Part shown: positions 1 to 7,916 of the stretch, in pieces
How positions within the stretch are numbered: position 1 is the first letter of the stretch
Layout of the letters: every line of letters begins with the position of its first letter
DNA from: Oscillospiraceae bacterium
Lineage (GTDB): Bacteria > Bacillota > Clostridia > Oscillospirales > Oscillospiraceae
NCBI GenBank assembly: GCA_017619535.1
Contig: JAFZSD010000083.1
Coordinates: 1 to 32,925 of the forward strand
Direction of reading: 5' to 3'
Length of the DNA: 32,925 nt
Notes under the pieces: generated by a model
Databases searched by the model: none
Seen by the model: the letters and a program-made list of their open reading frames with translations, nothing else
Told to the model about the DNA's origin: nothing
Made by a program: the position numbers and the translations under genes

Positions 1-117
1 AAAGGCAAGACCGAGATTGCCGCCTCGCTGATGCGGAACGGGAAACGGGTCGGCCTGACCAAGGCTACGGTGAATGTGCTGCGTGCGGTGAACAAGGTGA
101 CGCTGAACACCAGCAAA

Positions 118-258
118 CTATCCGTATATGATCCGGACGATCTTGCTGATGATGCCGGCCGCGACGCCTATGACAAGGTATATGACGATCGCGGTAAGGA
201 AACTTTTGGTGTCGTTAGCGGTAAAGGAGAGCGGGAAAAGGTTCTTTAAAGTGTTCAT
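118..258 (-). CDS. Possible 46-residue small membrane protein downstream of htpG
   Basis: A short reading frame follows htpG by 29 bases on the same strand. A strong ribosome binding site (GGAGGT) sits six bases before its ATG, which is the main support for translation. The product starts MNTLKNLFPL and has one hydrophobic segment (about residues 20-44, FLTAIVIYLVIGVAAG and onward), so it is predicted to sit in the membrane. No terminator is visible between htpG and this gene, so it probably shares the CIRCE-controlled transcript. It resembles, from memory, the N-terminal half of small two-helix membrane proteins common in Clostridia, but the frame stops after one helix. It could therefore be a genuine single-helix peptide or a truncated copy. 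Function is unknown. Bases 1-117 beyond it show no gene I can support. Confidence 0.5.
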   Translation of the reverse strand: MNTLKNLFPLSFTANDTKSFLTAIVIYLVIGVAAGIISKIVRIIYG

Positions 259-287
259 TTCAGTACCTCCGTTTGATTTTCCTGCTG

Positions 288-2198
288 TCATACCATGAGT
301 TCGCAGATGAGTTCCGAGAAACGCGCGGTGTCCTGAAGCTGCAGGCCTGCTATGAGCTGGGCCTGACCGTACAGGAGCTCCGCGTATTTTTTCGCCTTGT
401 CCTTGTCCGAGGAATAGGCGTCCCTGAGAGCGGCGAAGATCGGATGATCGGCGTTGAGTTCGAGGACGCGTTCTGCTTTGGGCTTCTGGCCGACTCCGTC
501 GGGCATCGCGGCAAAATACTTTTCCATCTCGAATGTAACGGGCCCCTGGGTCGTCAGACATACGGGGCGGGAGACGAGCTTATGCGACAGCCGGACGGCA
601 GCCACGGCGCCTCCGAGAGATTCTTTCACGAAATCGAGCACCTCGCGGTTCTCGGCCTCTTTCCGCTCGGTCTCGGCCTTCTCTTCTGCGGACTCGAGCT
701 CGAGGTCGTCGGAGTCGACGAGACGGAACTGCTTGTCGGCGTATGAGCCGAGCATGCGTATGAGCGTCTCGTCCATCTCATTCGTGAGGAAGAGGATGTC
801 ATAGCCCTTTGCAAGCACGGGTTCGGCCTGAGGAAGGGCTTTGAGGTCTTCGACGCTTTTGCCGCAGACGGCGTAGATGTACTTCTGGGCGTCGGGCATG
901 GCGTCGGCATACTTCTTGAGGGTGATGTTCTTTTCCACGTTGGCTGAATAGAACATCAGCAGATCGCGCAGAGACTCGTTCTTGGAGCCGTATGCGTTGA
1001 GGATGCCGTACTTCAGCTGCGGCGAGAAAGCCGCATAGAACTTCTCGTATTTTTCGGGCTCGTGCTCCTGCAGACGCAGCAGTTCGGCGCGGACCTTCTT
1101 CTCGATGTTCTGGGAGATGACCTTCAGCTGACGGTCGTGCTGGAGCAGTTCTCTCGAGATGTTGAGGGAAAGATCGGGCGAGTCGACTACGCCCCGCACG
1201 AAGCGGAAGTACTCCGGCAGGATCTCGTCGCAGTGCTCCATTATCATGACGCCGGAGGAATAGAGCTGCAGGCCGGCCTTGTAATCGCGGGAGTAGTAAC
1301 CGTAGGGCGCGACCGACGGTATGAACAGCAGAGCCTTGAAGCTCACCGTGCCCTCTGCGGCGATGCGGATGACGGCCGCCGGAGCCTCCGGATCCATGAA
1401 TTTCTCCCGATAGAAGTTTTCGCAGTCCTCGTCCGAGACCTCGCTTTTCGGCCGCTGCCAGATCGGGACGCGGCTGTTCACCGTTTCGGTCTCCTTGTAA
1501 TCCTCCCAGTCCTTCTTTTTCGCGCCTTTTTCGTCGACCTCGCCTGTTTCGACGAGGCGGCTTCTGGTGACTTCCATCATGATCGGCCAGCGAACGTAGT
1601 CGGAGTATTTTTTGATGAGCTCGTGGAGAGTGTACTCTTCCAGATAGAGGCTGTAGTTCTCCTCGGGGGTGTCGTCCTTGAGTTCGATGATGACGTCGGT
1701 GCCGGCAGCATCCCTGCTGCAGGGAGCGATCTTATAGCCGTCCGCGCCTTCGGAGACCCACTCGTTGGCGTCTTCTTCGCCGAACGCGCGGGAGATGACG
1801 GTAACGCGCTTCGCCACCATGAAAGCGGAATAGAAGCCAACGCCGAACTGGCCAATGATGTCTATATCCTCAGACGGCTCGTTTTCGCTCTTGAAACGGA
1901 AAGAACCGCTGCTGGCGATCACGCCGAGGTTGTCTTCGAGCTCCTTTGCAGTCATGCCGATGCCGTTATCGGATACTGTGAGCGTGCGCTTTTCCTTGTC
2001 TGCCTGGACGGTGATCTTGAAATCATCCCGCGTGAGGCCGACGGAATCATCGGTAAGGGAGCGGTAGCAGAGCTTGTCTATCGCGTCTGACGCGTTGGAT
2101 ATTATTTCACGGAGAAATATCTCCTTGTGGGTGTATATGGAGTTGACCATAAGGTCGAGCAGGCGTTTGGATTCCGCCTTGAACTGTTTTTTAGCCAT
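288..2198 (-). CDS. htpG: Molecular chaperone HtpG (bacterial Hsp90)
   Basis: This 636-residue protein is a full-length bacterial Hsp90, an ATP-driven cytosolic dimeric chaperone. The N-terminal GHKL ATPase shows the expected motifs: FLREIISNASDAIDK (about residues 28-42), SDNGIGM (about 76-82) and GQFGVGFYSAF (about 116-126). The middle domain carries the conserved RGVVDS and SLNISRE stretches, and the C-terminal dimerisation region follows. The ATG is preceded by a CCGGAGGC ribosome binding site. Upstream lie a sigma-A-like promoter and a perfect CIRCE operator, so repression by HrcA is expected. In Bacillus subtilis htpG is not under CIRCE, so this wiring differs from the textbook model. 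A small membrane-protein frame follows 29 bases downstream. Identification is secure. Confidence 0.98.
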   Translation of the reverse strand: MAKKQFKAESKRLLDLMVNSIYTHKEIFLREIISNASDAIDKLCYRSLTDDSVGLTRDDFKITVQADKEKRTLTVSDNGIGMTAKELEDNLGVIASSGSFRFKSENEPSEDIDIIGQFGVGFYSAFMVAKRVTVISRAFGEEDANEWVSEGADGYKIAPCSRDAAGTDVIIELKDDTPEENYSLYLEEYTLHELIKKYSDYVRWPIMMEVTRSRLVETGEVDEKGAKKKDWEDYKETETVNSRVPIWQRPKSEVSDEDCENFYREKFMDPEAPAAVIRIAAEGTVSFKALLFIPSVAPYGYYSRDYKAGLQLYSSGVMIMEHCDEILPEYFRFVRGVVDSPDLSLNISRELLQHDRQLKVISQNIEKKVRAELLRLQEHEPEKYEKFYAAFSPQLKYGILNAYGSKNESLRDLLMFYSANVEKNITLKKYADAMPDAQKYIYAVCGKSVEDLKALPQAEPVLAKGYDILFLTNEMDETLIRMLGSYADKQFRLVDSDDLELESAEEKAETERKEAENREVLDFVKESLGGAVAAVRLSHKLVSRPVCLTTQGPVTFEMEKYFAAMPDGVGQKPKAERVLELNADHPIFAALRDAYSSDKDKAKKYAELLYGQAQLIAGLQLQDTARFSELICELMV

Positions 2199-2244
2199 TG
2201 TAATATGCCTCCGGATGTTGTGATAAACTGCGGTAAACGTAGTT

Positions 2245-2271
2245 TTAGCACTCAGCGCTCCTGAGTGCTAA
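2245..2271 (-). promoter_or_regulatory. CIRCE operator (HrcA binding site) of htpG
   Basis: A perfect inverted repeat, TTAGCACTC, nine bases, GAGTGCTAA, matches the CIRCE consensus at all 18 conserved positions. It starts right after the -10 box and covers the expected transcription start, so bound HrcA would block initiation. It ends 46 bases before the htpG start codon. Confidence 0.96.
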
Positions 2272-2275
2272 ATGA

Positions 2276-2304
2276 AGTGTACCACCCTGCTGCGGAGTTG
2301 TCAA
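2276..2304 (-). promoter_or_regulatory. Sigma-A-type promoter of htpG
   Basis: On the minus strand TTGACA (2304-2299) is separated by exactly 17 bases from TACACT (2281-2276). The expected start near 2270 lies in the CIRCE operator. Confidence 0.88.
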
Positions 2305-2330
2305 CAAAAGCGAAAAAAGTTTACATTTCC

Positions 2331-2370
2331 GAAAGAAAAGCGGCGCGGGACGTCATACGCCCGGCGCCGC
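2331..2370 (-). terminator. Intrinsic terminator after the rluD-family gene
   Basis: A 10-bp GC stem with one bulged base (arms 2340-2349 and 2360-2370) is followed on the minus strand by TTTTCTTTC. It lies 18 bases past the stop codon of the pseudouridine synthase and separates that operon from the htpG promoter. Confidence 0.8.
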
Positions 2371-2388
2371 AGAAAAACATGTCGACGG

Positions 2389-3306
2389 TCAGAGCTCGTT
2401 TCCGAGACGCCGGAGCACGTCGGTGAAATACTCCGGCAGCTCGGTGTCGAGGACGATCTTCTCACCCGTACGGGGGTGGATGAATTTCAGGGTCTTCGCG
2501 TGAAGGCACTGTCCGGACAGTCCCTTTTCCGGCTTCTTGCGCCCGTAGACCAGATCGCCCAGGAGCGGATGGCCTATGTAGGCCATGTGAACGCGTATCT
2601 GATGCGTTCGGCCGGTCTCAAGGATGCAGCGGACGTGAGTATAGCCGTTATAGCGGCCTATCACTTCGTAACGGGTCCTGGCGGGTCGGGAGTTCCTGTC
2701 TGTAACGGCCTGCCGTTTTCTGTCCGTCGGGTGGCGGCCGATAGGGGCGTCGATGACGCCGGAGTCGTCTCTCAGGGAGCCGCAGACAACCGCCTCGTAT
2801 ATACGGGACAGGCTCCGGTCGGACAGCTGCGCCGACAGAGACGCGTGGGCGAAGTCGTTTTTCGCGGCTATGATAAGGCCCGAGGTGTCCTTGTCTATGC
2901 GGTGCACGATCCCGGGACGCAGCTCGCCCCCTATGCCGGAGAGCGAATCTCCGCAGTGATGCAGGAGCGCGTTCACGAGCGTGCCGTCCGCGTGCCCAGG
3001 CGCCGGATGCACTACCATCCCGCGGGGCTTGTTGACGACTATGACGTCGCCGTCTTCATAGACGACGTCCAGCGGTATGTCCTGGGGTACGGCCGCGGTC
3101 GCCTCCGGATCGGGGAGGTCCACGAAAAAGACCTCGCCTTCGCTCACCAGGCGGCTCTTCTGAACGGGGGCGCCGTCGGGAGCGGTCACAAAACCGCCGC
3201 TCAAAAGCTTCTGAGCGGCGCTTCTGCTGATGTCCGGTACGGAGGCCGCAAGAAGAACGTCCAGCCGCATGCCGCCGGAAGCGGCCTCAATCGTCACTCG
3301 GCGCAT
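2389..3306 (-). CDS. RluA/RluD-family 23S rRNA pseudouridine synthase
   Basis: This enzyme isomerises uridine to pseudouridine, most likely in 23S rRNA. The 305-residue protein has an N-terminal S4 RNA-binding domain (about residues 12-65) and a PseudoU_synth_2 domain. The catalytic motif HRIDKDTSGL spans residues 135-144, with Asp138 as the nucleophilic aspartate. I chose the ATG at 3306 because GGAGGA lies seven bases upstream; the frame stays open further upstream without a binding site. The gene overlaps the end of lspA by 20 bases, implying translational coupling. The lspA-then-rluD order matches the lspA/ylyB order in other Bacillota. The exact target uridine (RluD type or other) cannot be decided from sequence. 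Confidence 0.93.
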   Translation of the reverse strand: MRRVTIEAASGGMRLDVLLAASVPDISRSAAQKLLSGGFVTAPDGAPVQKSRLVSEGEVFFVDLPDPEATAAVPQDIPLDVVYEDGDVIVVNKPRGMVVHPAPGHADGTLVNALLHHCGDSLSGIGGELRPGIVHRIDKDTSGLIIAAKNDFAHASLSAQLSDRSLSRIYEAVVCGSLRDDSGVIDAPIGRHPTDRKRQAVTDRNSRPARTRYEVIGRYNGYTHVRCILETGRTHQIRVHMAYIGHPLLGDLVYGRKKPEKGLSGQCLHAKTLKFIHPRTGEKIVLDTELPEYFTDVLRRLGNEL

Positions 3307-3964
3307 CGTCTTCCTCCGGGTCCGCGCTGTCCGGGGACAGTCCGTAATCGTCGTCGGCAAACGGGAGAAAACCTTCGTCCTCCGGGTGTTCCGCTTCTGT
3401 GCCGTCCTCGGAAAGCAGGCGGTTGAGCTCGTATTCCGTCAGGACGTGGGTATCGGTCAGATCCCCGTCTTCCGGTTTGAATATCTCCGCCATCGGGACG
3501 CTTTTCTTTTTGCCGGATCTGTCTTTTCTTGTGGAGTATACGATATAGTAGATACAGAACAGCGCGCCGCACACGGAGATGAACATATCCGCGACGTTGA
3601 ATACGGCGTAGTTCATGAATTCGACCTCGAACATGTCGACGACGTATCCCAGCGCCGCGCGGTCGATGAGATTGCCCACGGCGCCGCCCAGCACGCAGGC
3701 CAGCATGACGCGGCCGAACGTGCCGATCTTCATCTTGACTATAAGGATGATGATGAGCACGGAAGCGAGCGCGGATATTATAGTCAGCAGCCAGGTGTAC
3801 TCCGTAAGGATAGAATGCGCCGCGCCGGTGTTCCTGACGTATGTCAGGTGGATGATCCCGGGGATGAGCGGAAGCTGACCGCCCAGCGCGAGCTTTATCG
3901 TCACGAAGTATTTCATCGCCTGGTCGGCTATGACGATGAGGATCGAAATGATGAAAAACAGCAT
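3287..3964 (-). CDS. lspA: Lipoprotein signal peptidase (signal peptidase II) with acidic C-terminal tail
   Basis: LspA is the inner-membrane aspartyl protease that removes signal peptides from prolipoproteins after lipid attachment. The first 145 residues or so form four membrane helices. The two catalytic aspartates are in GNLIDR (Asp101) and NVADMFI (Asp126), and the conserved VRNTGAA motif is at about residues 43-49. The protein is 225 residues long, whereas the family is usually 150-170. The extra 75 residues or so are cytosolic, basic at first (KDRSGKKK) and then strongly acidic, ending PEEDDAPSDD. The ATG has a GAGGTAA binding site. It lies between ileS and the pseudouridine synthase gene. 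Confidence 0.95.
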   Translation of the reverse strand: MLFFIISILIVIADQAMKYFVTIKLALGGQLPLIPGIIHLTYVRNTGAAHSILTEYTWLLTIISALASVLIIILIVKMKIGTFGRVMLACVLGGAVGNLIDRAALGYVVDMFEVEFMNYAVFNVADMFISVCGALFCIYYIVYSTRKDRSGKKKSVPMAEIFKPEDGDLTDTHVLTEYELNRLLSEDGTEAEHPEDEGFLPFADDDYGLSPDSADPEEDDAPSDD

Positions 3965-3990
3965 CGTATTACCTCGTACAGGGTTTATCC

Positions 3991-4024
3991 AAAGGCTGCT
4001 CTCTTTTTGCGGAGAGCAGCCTTT
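3991..4024 (-). terminator. Perfect 13-bp hairpin between ileS and lspA
   Basis: Arms 3991-4003 and 4012-4024 pair perfectly around an 8-base loop, ten bases past the ileS stop. On the minus strand the stem ends in TTT and continues GGATAAACC, so the U-tract is poor. It may be a weak terminator, or a processing or stability hairpin inside an ileS-lspA transcript. Confidence 0.5.
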
Positions 4025-4033
4025 GTGTTCTTG

Positions 4034-6841
4034 TTATTCGGAAACTGCGGCGGCGCATCGCGGGCAGAGCTCGGGATGTTCCGGATCTTCGCCGACACGC
4101 TCGTCGTGGGTCCAGCAGCGCACGCACTTCGGTGCGGCGCTCGGTGCTACGGCGACGGTCACGCCCGGGAAGTCCGCACCTGCCATACCGTCGACCGGAG
4201 CGTCGGAGACGGTCACCTTCGACACGATGAAGAGCGTCGGGAGGAAATCCCTGTCCATGCCTGCAAAGGCTTTCGCGCCCTCGCCGTCGAAGGAGAGCGT
4301 GACCTCGGCGTCGAGCGGCTTGCCGATCGTTTTCTCGCCGCGGGCCAGCTCCAGAGCCTTGTTGACGTCGGAACGGAGCCTCATGTAGCCGTCCCAGAGC
4401 GCCTCGCGTTCATCGTCGAACTTCCAGGCGGGATCGGCGTTCTTTATGTCGTTGAGCATCACGTGTTCAGGGTCGGCCGACTTGTCATGCGGCATGCAGA
4501 GCCAGATCTCATTCGCGGTAAAAGCGAGGATCGGAGCCAGCAGACGCACGATGGCGTCAAGTATCGTATACATGACGGTCTGGCACGAGCGCCGGAGGAC
4601 GCTGTCGCGTTTTTCGCAGTACAGGCGGTCCTTGACTATATCGAGATAGAAGTTGGACATCTCCACGACGCAGAAATTGTGTATCGCGTAGGTGACGGTG
4701 TGGAACTCGTATCTTTCGTAGGCGGCGATGCATTTCTCGACGAGGACTGCGAGCCTCGAAAGAGCCCACTTGTCTAGTTCGGTCATGTCATCGTATGCCG
4801 TCGGCGCATCCGGATCGAACCCGTCGAGGTTGCCGAGAATGAAGCGCGCCGTGTTGCGTATCTTGAGATACTTGTCGGAGAGCTGCTTGAAGATGGCGTC
4901 GGAGCAGCGCATGTCGACGCGGTAGTCAGAGGACGCGCACCAGAGACGGATGAGGTCGGCGCCGTACTTCGGAATGATGTCGTCGGGAGCGATCCCGTTG
5001 CCGAGAGATTTGTGCATGGCCTTGCCCTCGCCGTCGACGGTCCAGCCGTGGGTCAGGACGGTGCGGTAGGGCGCTCCGCCTTTGACGGCCACTGCGGTCA
5101 GGAGAGAAGACTGGAACCAGCCTCTGTACTGGTCTCCGCCCTCGAGGTAGAGGTCGCTGGGCCAGACGCCCGGGGCGTCGAGTTCCATGGAGCATATATG
5201 TGTCGAGCCGGAATCGAACCAGCCGTCGAGTGTGTCGGTCTCTTTGGTAAAGTGGACGCCGCCGCAGTGCGGGCAGACGAATCCGTCCGGAAGGAGGTCT
5301 TCCGCATCTAGCTCGAACCAGGCGTTAGAGCCGCGCTCGCCGAATATGGCGGACACAGAGGCGATGGTTTCCTTCGTGCAGACGGGCTTTCCGCAGTCTT
5401 CGCAGTAGAACACGGGGATCGGGAGACCCCAGTGGCGCTGGCGGGAGATACACCAGTCGGCGCGCTCGCGGATCATGGAGATGATGCGGTCGTGGCCCCA
5501 GTCGGGGAGCCACTGGACGCCGTCGCAGGCGCTGACCGCTTCGTCGCGGAACGCCTCGACGGAGCAGAACCACTGGTCTGTCGCGCGGAATATAACGGGC
5601 TTCTTGCAGCGCCAGCAGTGCGGGTAGGAGTGGGTGATGTCCTCGCTCGCGAGGATGGCGCCGTTTGCCTTGAGATCGGCGAAGATCGGCTCGTGCGCCT
5701 TGAGGACGCTGAGCCCCTCGTATTTGCCGGCGTCGGCGGTGAAGCGTCCGCTGGCGTCGACGTTCACGACCATGTCGCGTCCGGCCTTTATCTGCGGGTA
5801 TTTCTGGCAGATCACAAAGTCGTCGGCGCCGTAGGCGGGAGCCGTGTGTACGCAGCCGGTACCGGTGTCGAGCGTTACGTGCTCGCCGACTATGACGAGC
5901 GACGTCTGGTCGAAGAGCGGATGGCGTGCGGTCATGAACTCGAGCTCCTCGCCCTTGAAGACGGCGAGAGTCTCGTCTATCGTGAGGCCGGCCTGCTTGA
6001 GGGCGGACTCGGCGAGTTCCTTCGCCATAACGTAGACCTCGCCGTTCGAGGCCTTTATGAGCGAATAGTCATATACCGGATGGAGACAGATGGCGAGGTT
6101 GCCCGGGATGGTCCACGTAGTCGTCGTCCAGATGACGAAGTAGATGTTGTCAAGCGGAGCGTAGGGCGCGAATTTGCCCAGGTCGTCTTCGACGCGGAAT
6201 TTGACGTAGATGGTCGTTACGGGGTCGTCCGCGTACTCGATCTCCGCCTCGGCGAGGGCGGTCTCGTCGTTCGGACACCAGTAGACGGGCTTCTTGCCCT
6301 TGTAGATGTAGCCCTTCTCGAACATCTCGCCGAAGATCTTGACTTCCTCGGCTTCGAACTTCGGGTCCATGGTGAGGTACGGTCTGTCCCAGTCTCCGAG
6401 CACGCCGAGACGCTTGAACTCATCGCGCTGGATGCTGACGAAGTTCTGAGCGAATTCGTGGCAGGCGTTGCGGAATTCAGGTATGGACATGCTCTTCCTG
6501 TTCAGTTTCTGCTGCTTTATGATGGCGGACTCTATCGGCATGCCGTGGTTGTCCCAGCCGGGAGTGTACGGCGCGCGGTAACCCGTCATGTTCTTGTAAC
6601 GGACGATGAAGTCCTTCAGGCACTTGTTGAGAGCATGGCCCATATGTAGATGGCCGTTCGAGAACGGAGGACCGTCGTGGAGTATGAACGCCGGACGTCC
6701 TTCGTTCTTTTTGAGGATCTTCTCGTAGAGACCGATGTCATACCACTCTTTCAGCATGTCGGGTTCCCTTTTCGGGAGGCCTGCACGCATCGGGAAGTCG
6801 GTTTTCGGCAGATTGATCGTGGAGTTGTAATCCTGAGACAT
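4034..6841 (-). CDS. ileS: Isoleucyl-tRNA synthetase
   Basis: IleRS charges tRNA-Ile with isoleucine in the cytosol. At 935 residues it has the usual bacterial length. The class I signature is GHLHMGHAL (about residues 63-71). The KMSKS loop reads MHKSLGN, the form common in this IleRS group. An editing (CP1) domain lies between, with TTTTWTIPGN and GTGCVHTAPAYG. A four-cysteine zinc site at the C-terminus (CVRC then CPRC) marks the IleS1-like bacterial type. AGAGGAATAA precedes the ATG. The gene follows divIVA after a 175-base gap containing strong hairpins but no T-box core that I can find. The divIVA-ileS-lspA order is conserved in Bacillota. Confidence 0.98.
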   Translation of the reverse strand: MSQDYNSTINLPKTDFPMRAGLPKREPDMLKEWYDIGLYEKILKKNEGRPAFILHDGPPFSNGHLHMGHALNKCLKDFIVRYKNMTGYRAPYTPGWDNHGMPIESAIIKQQKLNRKSMSIPEFRNACHEFAQNFVSIQRDEFKRLGVLGDWDRPYLTMDPKFEAEEVKIFGEMFEKGYIYKGKKPVYWCPNDETALAEAEIEYADDPVTTIYVKFRVEDDLGKFAPYAPLDNIYFVIWTTTTWTIPGNLAICLHPVYDYSLIKASNGEVYVMAKELAESALKQAGLTIDETLAVFKGEELEFMTARHPLFDQTSLVIVGEHVTLDTGTGCVHTAPAYGADDFVICQKYPQIKAGRDMVVNVDASGRFTADAGKYEGLSVLKAHEPIFADLKANGAILASEDITHSYPHCWRCKKPVIFRATDQWFCSVEAFRDEAVSACDGVQWLPDWGHDRIISMIRERADWCISRQRHWGLPIPVFYCEDCGKPVCTKETIASVSAIFGERGSNAWFELDAEDLLPDGFVCPHCGGVHFTKETDTLDGWFDSGSTHICSMELDAPGVWPSDLYLEGGDQYRGWFQSSLLTAVAVKGGAPYRTVLTHGWTVDGEGKAMHKSLGNGIAPDDIIPKYGADLIRLWCASSDYRVDMRCSDAIFKQLSDKYLKIRNTARFILGNLDGFDPDAPTAYDDMTELDKWALSRLAVLVEKCIAAYERYEFHTVTYAIHNFCVVEMSNFYLDIVKDRLYCEKRDSVLRRSCQTVMYTILDAIVRLLAPILAFTANEIWLCMPHDKSADPEHVMLNDIKNADPAWKFDDEREALWDGYMRLRSDVNKALELARGEKTIGKPLDAEVTLSFDGEGAKAFAGMDRDFLPTLFIVSKVTVSDAPVDGMAGADFPGVTVAVAPSAAPKCVRCWTHDERVGEDPEHPELCPRCAAAVSE

Positions 6842-7016
6842 AACTTATTCCTCTTTCCGGTTCACTTTATCCTGCGCAGGCGCGTCGCCCTGCGCAATAA
6901 AGGGCAAAACGGGCCGTCATGGAAGGCCTGCTGGAAAACGCGGCGTCCAACGCCTGGGTTTTCCGCAGGAACCTTTCGAAAGGCGACCCGCTGAATAATT
7001 ATTTTGCCGCTGTCAG
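6842..7016 (-). other. Structured intergenic region between divIVA and ileS
   Basis: This 175-base region has a long imperfect hairpin at 6923-6975. Its segments AAGG, CCTGC, GGAAAAC and GGCGT each pair with a matching 3' segment, about 21 bp in all, around a three-base loop. A second hairpin at 6873-6896 pairs TGCGCAGG with CCTGCGCA. An alternative pairing, GCCC (6887-6890) with GGGC (6902-6905), overlaps the second stem. None is followed by a clear U-tract. The region could hold a divIVA terminator, an ileS leader or a small RNA. Confidence 0.55.
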
Positions 7017-7865
7017 TCAGTTGTCATCGGAATAGTTCTTTCCGAATTTGAGATTGTCGAAGTTGAATTTCGGCTTCGGTGAGAGCTCGTCGTCCTTGCC
7101 GTCGTCCGGCCAGCGCATATCGCCGGGTTTGAACGGGAAGACCTTCGTGGGCTCGTCCTCGTCGTTGTATTCCGGTTTTGCCTCCGGTTCGGGCTCGGGC
7201 TCCGGTTCCGGTTCGGGTTCCGGTTCGGGCTCGGGGTCCGGTTCCGGTTCGGGTTCCGGCTCCGGCTCGGGTTCGGGTTCCGGCTCCGGTTCGGGCTCGG
7301 GTTCGGGCTGGTCCTCGACGAGTTTGGCTACCGCGGAGTCGATCTCACGGGCCGTGTCGACGATCTGCTCTTCGCGGGTGGGTTCGGGTTCCGGCTCGGG
7401 CTCGGGAACGGGAAGATTGAGCGCGCCGATGTTGGCGAGGAAACCGGAGATCTTTTCGATCAGGCCGCGCGACTCGCTGACGAAGGAAGCGGTAGCTTCT
7501 TTTGCGGAAGAGAGACGGAACTCCTCTTCGCGGATGCGGTGCTCGGTGTCGGCTAGTTTCGTCTGCGCGTCGGCCTGAGCGCTCTCTACGATCTCAGTAC
7601 TCTTTTTGCGGGCTTCGTCGACGAGTTCGTCTCCCATCTTCTGAGCGGTGAGAAGAGCCATGCGCATGGCGTCCTCGGTAGAACGGTACTCCTCGACTTT
7701 CTCTACGAGTACCTTGATCTTGCTCTTCAGTATGGCGTTTTCCTTGTACAGGAGAGAATAGTCGGCGGTCAGAGACTCGAGAAAGTCATCCACAGCGGAC
7801 ATGTCATATCCGCCGAATACGGCTTTGGTAAATTCTTTTTCAGAGATTTCCTGCGGTGTCAGCAT
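7017..7865 (-). CDS. divIVA: DivIVA-family protein with long Pro-Glu repeat
   Basis: DivIVA proteins bind negatively curved membrane and organise division sites and poles. The N-terminal 60 residues form the lipid-binding DivIVA domain (start [12 protein letters not shown], then [13 protein letters not shown]), followed by a coiled coil to about residue 150. After that come a short (PE)4 run, a helix-like stretch and a tract of 21 consecutive Pro-acidic dipeptides (20 PE and one PD). A final acidic segment ends the 282-residue protein. The Pro-Glu tract should form a stiff extended linker, which is unusual for the family. The gene follows sepF by 51 bases, as in the ylm/div cluster of Bacillota, although ylmG and ylmH are absent between them. 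The ATG is preceded by AGGAAAGGAT. Confidence 0.93.
   Translation of the reverse strand: MLTPQEISEKEFTKAVFGGYDMSAVDDFLESLTADYSLLYKENAILKSKIKVLVEKVEEYRSTEDAMRMALLTAQKMGDELVDEARKKSTEIVESAQADAQTKLADTEHRIREEEFRLSSAKEATASFVSESRGLIEKISGFLANIGALNLPVPEPEPEPEPTREEQIVDTAREIDSAVAKLVEDQPEPEPEPEPEPEPEPEPEPEPEPDPEPEPEPEPEPEPEPEPEAKPEYNDEDEPTKVFPFKPGDMRWPDDGKDDELSPKPKFNFDNLKFGKNYSDDN
7182..7307 (-). repeat. Hexanucleotide tandem repeat encoding (Pro-Glu)n in divIVA
   Basis: Twenty-one consecutive 6-base units of the form CCNGAR (one is CCGGAC, giving Asp) fill 126 bases without interruption. Both codon positions vary between synonymous forms (CCC/CCG, GAA/GAG), so the tract is old enough to have diverged or is kept by selection on the protein. 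A second four-unit run lies at about 7385-7408. Confidence 0.95.
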
Positions 7866-7916
7866 ATACCCAGATCCTTTCCTGTGAATTGTCTGCAGTC
7901 ATAGGCGCGGGAAGCG

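Noticed and set aside
1-249. Open frame on the plus strand from the left edge
   Set aside because: It runs antisense to the 46-residue frame, has no visible ribosome binding site in view, and resembles no protein I know. Its second half is exactly the complement of a hydrophobic segment, a common cause of false frames.
3230-4777. Long plus-strand open frame opposite lspA and ileS
   Set aside because: It lies antisense to two certain genes and is rich in Arg, Asp and Val, a product of high GC at third positions of the minus-strand genes.
6842-7016. T-box leader for ileS
   Set aside because: No T-box core sequence and too short for a full leader; the hairpins present do not match the class.
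7048-7578. Gly-Ser repeat frame on the plus strand
   Set aside because: It is the complement of the Pro-Glu repeat of divIVA and has no ribosome binding site.
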